In this document: positions 1 to 10,195 of the stretch, one piece after another
Position numbering within the stretch: position 1 is the first letter of the stretch
How the letters are laid out: every line of letters begins with the position of its first letter
Origin: Trichoderma breve
Taxonomy: Eukaryota; Ascomycota; Sordariomycetes; Hypocreales; Hypocreaceae
NCBI RefSeq assembly: GCF_028502605.1
Contig: NC_079234.1
Coordinates: forward strand, 372,001 to 436,000
DNA: 64,000 bases
Direction of reading: 5' to 3'
The notes under the pieces: generated by a model
Told to the model about the DNA's origin: nothing
Databases searched by the model: none
Seen by the model: the letters and a program-made list of their open reading frames with translations, nothing else
Position numbers and translations under genes: made by a program

Positions 1-601
1 ATAACCCCGACTAGTTACAATAGGCTGGTCGAGGAAATCCGCTCTGCTTTTGACGATGAAGAGAGTATTACAATCACATCCACACAGCAACTGGAGTATC
101 TCCATGCTTGCATTGAAGAGTCGCTCCGCGTGTACCCTCCTATCAACGAGACTCCTCCACGAGTCTGTCCCGGAGACACTATTGATGGGAAATATGTTCC
201 CAGAGGAGTGAGTTGAATACACGATTACCAAATGGAACAGCTAACTGACCGCATATCACAAGACTGCAATTACGGTATTCCAAGAGGTCACGTACCACAA
301 TCCCGAACATTTCGCCGAGCCCGACTCCTACATCCCTGAGCGATGGCTACCCAAATCACATCCCTTATACGATGCCAAGTTCGATAATGACAATCGCGCG
401 GTATTCAAGCCTTTCAGCTACGGCCCGAGAGATTGTATCGGTAAGAATCTTGCTTACTCCGAGATCCGGTTAACTCTTTCACGAATGCTGTACCGGTTCG
501 ACGTGGAACTGGTTCCCGGCCAGGAGAATTGGCATAGCGCACAGCGTACGTTTATGGCATGGGAGAGGAGACCATTGAACATTTACCTCAAGCGTAGATA
601 G
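1..601 (+). CDS. Cytochrome P450, C-terminal part (cut by window edge)
   Basis: Heme-thiolate monooxygenase, normally bound to the ER membrane. Only the last 181 residues or so are in the window. Two exons: 1-207 and 263-601, with a 55-nt intron (donor GTGAGT at 208, branch-like CTAAC at 241). The K-helix ExxR motif is read at 118-129 (ESLR, followed by VYPP). A PERW motif follows. The heme loop FSYGPRDCIG has its cysteine codon at 434-436, and FxxGxRxCxG is fully kept. The stop is 599-601. The pattern resembles the fungal CYP65 group, which includes isotrichodermin C-15 hydroxylase-like enzymes. That sub-assignment is from memory of the family and the substrate is unknown. It converges on the oxidoreductase gene ending at 953. 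The two may belong to one secondary-metabolism locus that continues to the left. Confidence 0.93.
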
Positions 602-952
602 ACGGGTTAAGTTTTTGGAGATGTTCCATTAAGGATAGCATCATCTCATACCATGAAATTTACCACGATGAACTTAATCAAGAACCGTAGAGAAAGAGTG
701 AAAAATTAAATACAACTGTAAAGGTTAAGGTAATTTGGCTGCTACTTAAGATCTCTGCGTATTAACTTGCCTCATGGCTTGTCTACTATTTACATCCTCT
801 TGTCACAGGCCTGATCATTTTAGTTTGATGAGTGACAGCTATTGAGAAAATAACAGCTTCTCTCATCTCGAAGCAAATAATTTGTAATATTCGCTAACGA
901 TGTTCTCATGCTATGTGCGTCGAATGCGCATAAATCGGCGCAACAAAGGTAT
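602..952. other. Spacer between two convergent genes
   Basis: This holds the 3' flanks of the P450 (+) and of the oxidoreductase (-). It is AT-rich with no coding-like frame. I see nothing else. Confidence 0.6.
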
Positions 953-2515
953 CTAGGGAAAAAGTTCAATTTTCGTCTCAGGCTCCTTCATACGAACCAC
1001 TATCCTCTTTCCTGATGTTTTGCCCTGTCTTAGTCTTTCCAATGCCCCATTAATGGCACCAAGTCCACCTGGTACAAATTCAACCTCTGGAGGTCGTAAC
1101 TTATTGGTATCAAGAAGCTCATATAGCCACTTACTCAGGTGCCCACCAACCCATTGGCTTGTGTGGAAGAGCTTGATGGGCACTGTATGCACCTGGACAT
1201 TAGGGTGAAGATTTTCGGGACGGCCTGTCATGGCAACGAGGTGGCTCAATTTGCTGCCACCTCCTCGCGTAACTGGATCAACTGGTGGCGGATTTGTCGG
1301 TGTCTCTTTTCCTGGGGAACAGTATCTAGAGCTTGTGCGTTCTGCAAGAACTTGTTGGCACCATGCTGCAGTTTCTGGCCCAACTGTGTCGATGGCGAAT
1401 CTTAGTGAGCCTGGGATGAGTCGTTTGATATCGCGCTTGGCTTGATCGAGGTCGCTACGATCAATTAAAATATCTACAGCCTTTAGTTAGCAATGGTTTT
1501 GTCAAGATCCTTCATCTGAACGCACCAGTTCCGAGTGATTGTAGAAGTTGTCGATGTTTGCCGAGATCAGCAACGCCTGCTACTTTCAGGCCTCCTATTT
1601 TCGCCAGTTGAATCACGATCTGTGCAGTAACGGTAGATGCTTCGAAAAGAAAAGGTCAGTGCTCGGTATCAAATCTCTTCTCTCTTCAGAAGTAGTGTCT
1701 CTCACCTCCGTAGACTAATAGCCATTCGCCGGGCTGAGCTTGATAGCAAGGCGCCAGGGCGTCAAAGACCTCCTCCGCGATATCATCAGGCACGTCTTCT
1801 GGGTACCATCTCGCATTCTCAAGAAGGTTAAACTCTCGCTTTTTGGGACCCTTTGTAAAAGTGACACCTAAACAAACTCCGAGAGAGAGGCCTGCTGCGA
1901 CAAAGGCAACGCCCATAGGGGCGACTTTAAACGGGTCGACATGTTTGGGAATCCGAATGGCATTGTAGCAGCAGACAATGGCATACTCTTGAAAAGCGGA
2001 TTTTCTAAAGTCGCGGTAGTCTGTAGACACAGCGAGGACCTTGACCAATGTCAGCCAGCCATAAACGTGATGCGGCAATAGAAGTGTTCAGAGACTCACC
2101 CATTCTCCCGGCTGAAGTTTGCATCTCTGGTCGACTTCTGAAGCTATAATCTTGCCTATAAACTCACGTCCATTCAGACATGGTGGTGACGGAAGCACAA
2201 GTCCAAAATCTCTACAACAGGTTGGTTAGTAAACAGTAAAGGTGACGAGCGGTGGCCCTTCTGCAGGGGAAATACGCACGCTGACTTCCAGTCGATTGGA
2301 TTCAAGCCAATGCCATGCACTTCAACTAATAAATCTCCGAATCTTAGTTCAGGGATCTCTCTATCTGTGTGGAGCTTATATGGCTGTCGAGGGTCATGGA
2401 GAAGCAGCTGTCGTTGCGAATAAGGTACAGCTTTTCCGTACGTGGCGGCCGGAAACGATGTAATGGCTGCAGCCCCTGCGATCGTCACAATTGTTTTAGA
2501 TGAGGCCACGGCCAT
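953..2515 (-). CDS. Zinc-free MDR oxidoreductase, enoyl-reductase-like (ToxD/trans-ER type)
   Basis: Medium-chain dehydrogenase/reductase fold, probably an NADPH-dependent enoyl or quinone reductase. Five exons on the minus strand: 2515-2280, 2211-2100, 2039-1706, 1639-1526 and 1473-953 (1317 nt, 438 aa). All introns are GT-AG and 52-69 nt, and the frame is continuous. The N-terminal GroES-like domain contains GIGLNPIDWKSAD and PCLNGREF. The cofactor fold has the VYGGASTVTAQIVIQLAK stretch near residue 225. The usual structural-zinc cysteine cluster is not seen. This layout is that of the fungal trans-acting enoyl reductases that partner polyketide synthases, and of ToxD-like proteins. No synthase is in the window. 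The first 40 residues or so, including a hydrophobic stretch at 7-27, precede the normal family start, so the start or a leader is uncertain. Confidence 0.85.
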
Positions 2516-4514
2516 GATATGGTTGTTATGTTTAATAATAAAGCCGTGAACCTGTGATCAAAATCCAGCAACCATCAGCAGTGGTAGGAGACCGTCCTAA
2601 CCTTGTAAATTGCGTGATGGGAGCTAGGTTGCTTTTGCGAGACGATCTACAGCTCCCGACGGTATATTTATCCAAGGCAAAGCGTGACTCTGCATGAGTA
2701 GTCTGGCACACAGAGCAGTTCCGCTTACATGTTTTGCAAACTACAGGCAAACTAGTGCTAGTCGCCGATAAAGTATCTTCCGCAGAGTGGTAACCCGTTG
2801 CAAGTGGAAATCCCTGAGGAGCACTTCGTGGGCCCATTCTGCAAACTTCACTCAGCCACAAGTGGTTTGTCATCATCAGTGACAGAGTAAGCCCATGAAA
2901 TATTCATGCCCTTTTGAGCTTGACGGGCTCATGATTGGCTGAATCATCTTTCTGAAGAGAGACAGTAGTTGACGGCCGGGCGTTGTCCGTATGACCCGGA
3001 TAAGCGATCTGAGCAAGTATTCGGTCGACTTCGCATACAGCTGAATAACGTCGCAACCATTTGGGCGTTTACGAACACAATAGATAGTCACAGAGAGTGC
3101 GTGTGGCTGGTGAACAAATACAGCAGCATCACACCACACTCTTCCAGTTGAAACACAAAGTGAGGGTCTGTATACCCTTTACTTCTCTTTTTATTCCTCT
3201 TTTCAGTGCTCTTGAGTCGCAGGGGCACAATGACGACGGCAACCAAGAGATGTCGTGATCAGTAGCGGGGCGAGGGACGACTTCGGTGGCGTGGGGAAGA
3301 AACAATTTGGAGCGAATCAGCTTACCCATTGGCGCACGTTAGAGTGATGCCATAGTGAGAACTACTATGGAGCTGGTCAGCCCTTGATGCACACACAATC
3401 GAGATTCACTACCTATCTAGGTGTAAGTGGGTTTAGGTTCGGCCGGAGTCAAAAGGGGCTTTGCCTACATGTAGCCAAGTCTGTGTGGGATATATAGTCG
3501 GCAATTCCCCAAATACACAAGAGATCGTATTTCTGATTGTGATGCGACTCCAAAGTTCCACAGAAGAGCGTTGACCTCATGGCGATGAGAACGAATTTCT
3601 GACACGATTCTGTAATCCAGCCTAGTTTCATCAAGGCCAGAAGGTTGATGATGTGGTTGCCACGCTTGCTTCATTCGATTTCTCGGCCATTGCCAATTAC
3701 AGCTTTACCTTCATTATATGCCAGACACGAGAGAACGACCGACCGAGCATAAGAAAAACATGGAGGAAGAGATAAGCACTTACTTATCAGCGAACGATTT
3801 GATACACGGATGGTACAAGATCTTTCGATGTTGAGATTCAGGCAACGCGTTCATCATGCTTAGCTTATCCGTAAACCAGCGCCATTCGCCAAACCGCCTC
3901 TTTCATACTCTCTCCTATTCCATCAACTGCCTAGTCTGTAATTCACTGAGATCGTCCGGATCGATCAAGAAGGTGTAAGAAAGCCTAATCCCAGATCATG
4001 CAAAGACACGGCTCTTGCCGCTCCCATTCGCGTGGCCTTTGACAAGTACTCTCACCGAGATCAGTAATCTTTGCCGAGACTCATTATCAAGCAACTCAGA
4101 TTACCAAGCCCTCATCCCGTATTGGAAAGTGCCGATTGTTACTGAAAGTCTCCGTTAGATGTCCTGTCGTCTGTTGAATGCTTTTCTTCCATTTATGATT
4201 CATCTTCAACATAGTTGGTGCTCTTGTTGAACCCCAACGCATCTCTTAGAGACTCGGTGATTAATAATCGTCACTAAGTAACGGGAGGTCTATCACTCGG
4301 CAGATGTCCTGTAGATTCGGCATCGATGAATGAATCCATGGGATAAAGCCGGTGGGATGCAACACTGGAATCGTAGAAAATAATAATCAGTCAACATATG
4401 TCACCACTGTTGTCCATGTACTGGGGGATTTAAGACGAGCGATGGCCAGATCGAAAAGCGAGGGTTTGCTCTCCAGAAACAAAATCATCCATTTGACTGC
4501 ATTCTCAACCCACC
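2516..4514. other. 2.0 kb spacer without a recognisable gene
   Basis: Only short unrelated frames are present and none has a family signature or plausible splicing. The segment should hold the divergent promoters of the oxidoreductase (-) and the NmrA-like gene (+). On the minus strand near 4040-3790 there is a short protein-like stretch broken by stops, which could be gene debris. I cannot identify it. Confidence 0.5.
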
Positions 4515-5610
4515 ATGGCATCTGAGGGCATCATCAAGAAAATTGTGTGGTATGGAGTGAGTAATAGGCTCGTGACTCCTTGGACTCAGCAAGATCGCAA
4601 CTGACTCTTCAGTAGGGAGCCCGACTTGGCGGCCAAATATTGCAGCGCGTTGCCGCGATCAAAAAGTACGACATTACTTTCATCGGACGCAAAGACCTTT
4701 CCGAGTATAAAAACGTGCCAGAGGGGATTCCCATTGTGCAAGTCGATTTAAAAGATCACAAAAGTCTCGTCAAGGCATTGACTGGCGCTGATGCCGTGGT
4801 CGTGTTCACGCAATTCGGCCCAGGAGGGAATCTCGATATTGTTCAGATCGCCCTCATCAACGCAGCCATTGAGGCTGGGGTGAAGCTCTTCGTCCCTTCA
4901 GAGTGGGCACCTGATACTGCCGGTGCATATGCGGCGACGGATGCGAGAATGGGCCCCAACACTCTCCCCCCTAATGGGGCTATTGCAGCAAAGAGGGTGA
5001 TACACAACTACCTGTTGGCCAGATCTGCCGAAGGCAAGATTGACTTTGTAACCCTACACGTCGGTAATCTGTTGATAAGTAAGTTACCAAGATCTCAACG
5101 CTGTCGAGGTGCTTCCTATTAATCACTTTCATCTCAGGTCTAACCCCATTTTCACCAATGGATCTAAACAAACGCACCGCTTCAGTCGGTGACGGGGGTC
5201 ACAATCTCATCTCCGTATCCAGCCTTGACACACTGACCAAAGGGCTAGACAGCCTGTTGACAAAGTACCCAAAGGTCAAGAACGGCTTCTTTTATATCTG
5301 CGATGGCGAAACAACCTTGCAGAAGATTGTAAAAAGCTTCCAGGACGCTTCCGAATCCCAAGAGCCCTGGGAGATTACCTCGTTCTCAATCGCTGAGAGG
5401 AAGAAGGCCGCAGATGAGAACATGCGAAATGGTATATACACTTGGAAAGAGTTCATAGGAGTACTGACGTATCCTTTTACTGGCGGTTTGACTGCATGGA
5501 CGAACCCAGATAATGAGAGGTTGGGACTCCCGCTGCCAAGCGATGAAAGGGCACAAAGGGTTGTTGACGACCTTGTTCAACGCTCTTTGGCACAGGGTAA
5601 AATTATCTAA
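4515..5610 (+). CDS. NmrA-like / isoflavone-reductase-like NAD(P)-binding protein
   Basis: Atypical short-chain dehydrogenase family (NmrA/PCBER/isoflavone reductase-like), a Rossmann protein that reduces small aromatic substrates or senses NADP. Three exons: 4515-4556, 4616-5078 and 5138-5610 (978 nt, 325 aa). The 59-nt introns have GTGAGT and GTAAGT donors. The dinucleotide-binding loop is formed across intron 1 as WYGGARLGGQILQ. It is followed by the second-strand motif TFIGRKDL and the LTGADAVVVFTQ strand. VPSEWAPD fits the FxPSEfG-like signature of the family. Length matches the 300-330 aa norm. The short first exon is chosen because it supplies the first beta strand (KKIVWYG). Substrate unknown. 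It is plausibly a tailoring reductase with the P450 and MDR neighbours, which is inference from proximity. Confidence 0.88.
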
Positions 5611-6788
5611 GTAGCGGTTCAGCGCAAAGTATACAATATAGCTGCCCAGCATCTTATTATGGTGGGAAGATATTTGAATACTTTAGCTAATTACATCAAT
5701 AATAGTTACCTGTATATATAATTATGCGTTCTTATTTCCTGTGAGGTAAAATAGGAGTTGGAAACACATATCGGCTTTCATACTACCAGACGGCAACAGC
5801 AGAGAGAAAGAACCTTGTGCTGCAACAACTGAACATACTACCCTAGATAGTCTGACGAATGCTCTGTAGGCATACCTGGTAGTCTTTGGAGTGCTGACAA
5901 TCCACCTGTCAACCAATACCACGTATAAATGCAAAGAGATGTAATCATATTGGGTTGTACGCTGCTGGCGTCAATATGGGTCATCCAGACCATCACAGAT
6001 CCCAGAGACAATGGCCATGTTTGGTTCCCGGGACCACATTACGAAATTGAATATGCCCTAGATATCTGTAAAATAAGGTATAATCACAAGATTTATTGCA
6101 TCTTTTTGATGGCATCTTTGCTATTGTGCCTTTGTACGCTCCCTTTTCTCCCGTTGTGTGCACAGCGAGATCTTTTAGAAGATATGTTTACGTCAACTTG
6201 AGACGAAATTTCACTCTCAACTTGCACATCCATCAGGCCGAACCGGGATATCTCCCAGTCCCGCCCCTATCTTTACCTTCATCCCGCTCTACATAGTGGC
6301 TATTTGAGATTCTTGGCAGAACTAATCTGACAAGTTTCGTGTAATCAAAATTACACTTGATTCACATTAACTTCATTCAACATCATCGATTCAAACTCAG
6401 TCTACATTAGCTCACGTGTCAACGTGCCAGCTCAACAATCCTCTCCATCTAGACGCACGCCAGTCTCTGTATAATAGAGTCTAGACCAAGCAAGCCTCAG
6501 CTTTCGTCCGGGGGTCCAATCTCTTGCCGGGGCAGATATTCTTAAAACCCCTGTGGAGAAATCCGGGAAATGGACTTGTATCACTAACCTCCAGTCAACA
6601 AGGGGAGAGGCTAGTAGTAGCGGCGTCACCCTAAGCCTGCTGCGTGGCTTGACGTTTCTTGATATCACACATCTTCTTTTTTCACTTGAGATAATACGGC
6701 TGGAAACCCGGCATTGGACCCCACGGACTACTTCGTAGTAGGCATAGATGTCTAATGCGACATGTAATGGCTAGAATGGCGCCTTCCG

Positions 6789-6798
6789 ATGGCGCCAT
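6789..6798. promoter_or_regulatory. Palindrome ATGGCGCCAT, matches the CYS3-type consensus
   Basis: The ten bases fit ATGRYRYCAT, the site recognised by the Neurospora sulfur activator CYS3 as I remember it. It lies 3.4 kb upstream of the sulfate permease start, far for a fungal promoter. One match per 65 kb is expected by chance, so this is a weak call. Confidence 0.15.
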
Positions 6799-9700
6799 GG
6801 TGTCATGAAATGATATGCCGTGTGCTTGATAGAGGCAACTCAAAGTAAAAAGGGGGGGCAAGAGATCGAGATGATCACCGTCCCCAGCACGGCATGTGAA
6901 AGACGGGCTTGAATAGGATTCAGCTGAAGAGGCTTGCTGAAATACTAGTACGCTTTACATACCGGGAGATGAGAGAATGGTCAAGGCTATTGCTTCAGCT
7001 TCACCTCCCTTCCAGTCAGAGAGTGTTGCAGGCGTGCCCAACCTCGCCACTTGGAGAAGCTAGAGACAATACCTGAATTGTCTATGAGCGCCAACAAACA
7101 GTCTAATATTGGGGATAGAGACTTGTGACAAGGCTTGTAGACTGAACCAGGATATAGAAGACATCCATCCATGTGACTCGGTACCTCTTTGGGCTGAAGT
7201 GACGGCCGGGATGTTAATTCAGCTTCTGGAAGGGCGAGTTATGCCGTTCACAACGACAAACTTTGAGCAGCATAAGACGGAGTCTTCAGATAATGCTTCT
7301 GAGTACTGCAAAGCTGAGCATGTCTCAGTGTCGGCGTAGCCGGATAGATAGCCCACCACGGCACGAGTCGACGGAGCAGGTTGGCTGTCGCTCCCATGGA
7401 CTCGGTTGACGCATTGTATACTCCATACTGCAGTTGAGTTTGAGCATGCATTGCTGCTACTATCCGACATCCTCTTAGCTCGCGTGAGGCGGCGGCCGTC
7501 GTCATGGATAGCTCCCCGATCGCCCGTTGGTTCGACTATGGACGGCCTCTTGGCCAGGCTTCTCATGCGCCTCTTCAGCAAGGAGTCTTCTTCGAGTGCC
7601 ACCGAGTTTGTATACAAGACACGTCACTGGCGGCAAGCACAGAATAGACCAAGTGCTAACAGCATCCAGATGACCAATATTAAATGCTCAAGGCGCAATA
7701 ATTATTGATCGGTCATGACCCTTTGAACAAGTCCCAACAATGGCCCAGACTCTCTTTGTCGGCGACCAGAGCCTTGCTAACGCCCCCATGCCCTCAGCCC
7801 AGCGAGCTGTAATGTACTTTTGGTTTGGGTGCGTAATCAAGAGGCGGGCATATAACGAGTGTACATGGGAAGATTGCGCCATCTGCGCTATTACAACGTT
7901 TTTGGAAGTGCTGGAAGTCGCTCCAAAAAGGGCGACCACCCGAGGCTCCATAATGGGGGACCCTTTCGACTTATTGGAGCCAATGTCAGGGCGGTTCAGG
8001 GATGCCCATGTCCCATCGAGCTGTTGCGACGTGGACGTGGTTTCTGCATCCTTGTGATGAAAAACTTGGCGTGGGCGTGAAGCATCTGCTGAGATGGCTG
8101 GCGGCTGAGGGCAAGCAAGCCCAAGACATGCAGCTAAGGAACAGACAAATGTCACAAGACGGGGTGTATTCGAAGCGGGCGTGAGTCGTCTGCCGTGAGA
8201 TGGAAGTTGCTGATAGGCCCAGCCAGTTCGTCAGGCAGGCAGAAGATGATGTTCTCGACGGGGCCATTTTGGTTTCTTTTTTTCTCTCCTTTGACACGGG
8301 CGGAGATGGCGGAGGATGGGAGGGATTTGCACAACGCACCGGTCCCCCAGCCGTGTCTCCATGCTTGTACATGACATGGCATGGTCGTAGTACATCCCAT
8401 CTATAGGACGCGGAGCACGGAATAATACGCCTACCCGGCGCCTGGTCGATTTGGATCCTCCTCCAGCAAGTGCCCTTAGTGTCGTAGCTTAAATCGAGTT
8501 AGGCGGCGATGGTCCGGATGCTGTCTAGATCTCTTGGGACGCATATATGTACAAGCAGGTCTGCAGAGCAGCTTGTGTACGACAGGCAAAGCACGATTTG
8601 TGAAGGGACGTGCAGGTCTGTGTTCTATGAGATGCGGTGATACAGTAGGAGATCCTGCCCAGCCTCGTTATACTGAACACGACTCAGCGATGAGGCATCG
8701 CAAAGATAAGGTTCTTGTGGGCGAAGAAATCTCCTCGTATGAACTCAGGCACATCATGGCGAGCTTCGGGTCGCCGGCATGGGGTCCAGACAAGCCCCCA
8801 AAGAGGTGTGTCAGCCCGAAAGATGACATGGGAGGCAGGGATCATTGCGTTGCGAGGCGATGCCGTAGCCGTGGAGTGTGGAGTTGTCGGGTAGATGGTG
8901 CTTTTGCTGGGAGGATGGCGATGTTCCTTTGCGAATGAGACACGCAGAGATGGATGCTGACAGACACAGAGACTCATGCAAGACAGCACAGATTTACTGT
9001 AACACTGCACCCATCATCTGCACCAGGACCCCCATCATCCAGCTCCCCGGATCAACAAGCAAACACAATAGAACAACCAACACGCTCAAAAAAGAACATC
9101 ACCGAAAATTGGGTTCAGAGTTTTCGGTGTCCATCAGTTGACGCAATCCAGACGAACATTCATTGTCCAAGTACCTCTCCCACCAACAAACTATGAGCCC
9201 GCTACATCCTCCAACCCCGGTCTCACCCGCCTCAATACTAGGTACAGAAAAAGAAAAGAAGAAAAAAAGAGGAGCCGTGGCTAGGCTAGCCGTCTGTTTC
9301 TCCCCCCTGGGTCCTTTAGCTGCAAGCGAATACTTAGCCAGAAGCACGCAATCCGGTGGCTCTCTAGACAAAGCTTCGAGTTGCCCATCTCTGGCCACAG
9401 ACCCGCGCACCACCAGCTGTGCCAGATTTGATTTTTCTTTTTTCTCTCTCGATAGCTCCGTTTTGTGAGGCCTCTAATTGGCTCCTTTTGCGTGATAATG
9501 GGTGTAACAGTATCAATGGGGGCTTGGTAATGGATGCTCTTTTGCATGGAGATTGTTTGATTTAGTGTTAGTGTCTCCGAGACATGTATCATATCGGTAC
9601 CCGCTCCGGTGCCCACAGCTGTGGAGGGACTTGCTAGTGACATCCAGCCCCAGAAAGATTGGGAATCACATCACCAGCATGTAAGAGTAAGAAGGACGAA

Positions 9701-9864
9701 CGAAAAGACTGGAGGCTGATCCTAGAGGCGGATACGGCACATGGCATGGATGCAATGTTCATCCTTATCCATACGCGTGATAGTCCCTGGTCCTGTACCT
9801 GTACCAGACTCGGCGCAACCCAATATTCCATCTGGGATGCTACATAAATAAAGTTGGTTTGGCC

Positions 9865-9942
9865 GTCTCTCCACCCGCTTCTGCATCCGCATATCTCTCC
9901 CCAACTCTCTCCTTTTCTCTTTCTCTTTTTTTCATCCGTTGT
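9865..9942 (+). promoter_or_regulatory. Pyrimidine tract in the sulfate permease promoter
   Basis: A long C/T-rich run ends in a block of T about 260 nt before the ATG at 10196. It is preceded by a TATA-like element at about 9842. Such tracts commonly mark the transcription start region of fungal genes. Confidence 0.45.
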
Positions 9943-10195
9943 AACTCTGAAGAGGGTGGTTCATCATCTTCAACAGCAGGGCAGCGTTACGATTTTAATA
10001 GTTCCGTCTCCAGCCCTCTTTGGGTGACACAGACAGGAACTAGACCGGCGGTGCTGACCGTTGGGAATTGATACCTCGGAGTAACAAGAGCGGCGGCGGT
10101 ATCAGAAAGTTTTGCTATACTTCAGCCCCCTTCTTCTTATCTTCTCTTGTCCCCTCCGTCCTTTTCTTCGCCATCAATATCATTACACCAGAGCC

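Larger units (their letters stand above)
5611..10195. other. 4.6 kb spacer upstream of the sulfate permease
   Basis: No frame here shows a domain or a convincing exon structure. The last 350 nt are promoter-like, with a TATA-like ACATAAATAAAG near 9842 and a long CT tract. Around 6771-6798 two GGCGCC-containing 8- to 10-mers sit close together. A minus-strand frame at 7688-8155 starts with a hydrophobic leader but looks random afterwards. I see no transposon remnants or strong AT bias. Confidence 0.5.

Noticed and set aside
4005..4043. Minus-strand translation GHANGSGKSR resembling a P-loop
   Set aside because: The spacing does not fit GxxxxGK[ST] and stops flank it, so it is probably chance.
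7688..8155. 155-codon minus-strand frame with a leader resembling a signal peptide
   Set aside because: After the first 25 residues there is no family feature, and a competing frame lies on the other strand. One hydrophobic start is not enough.
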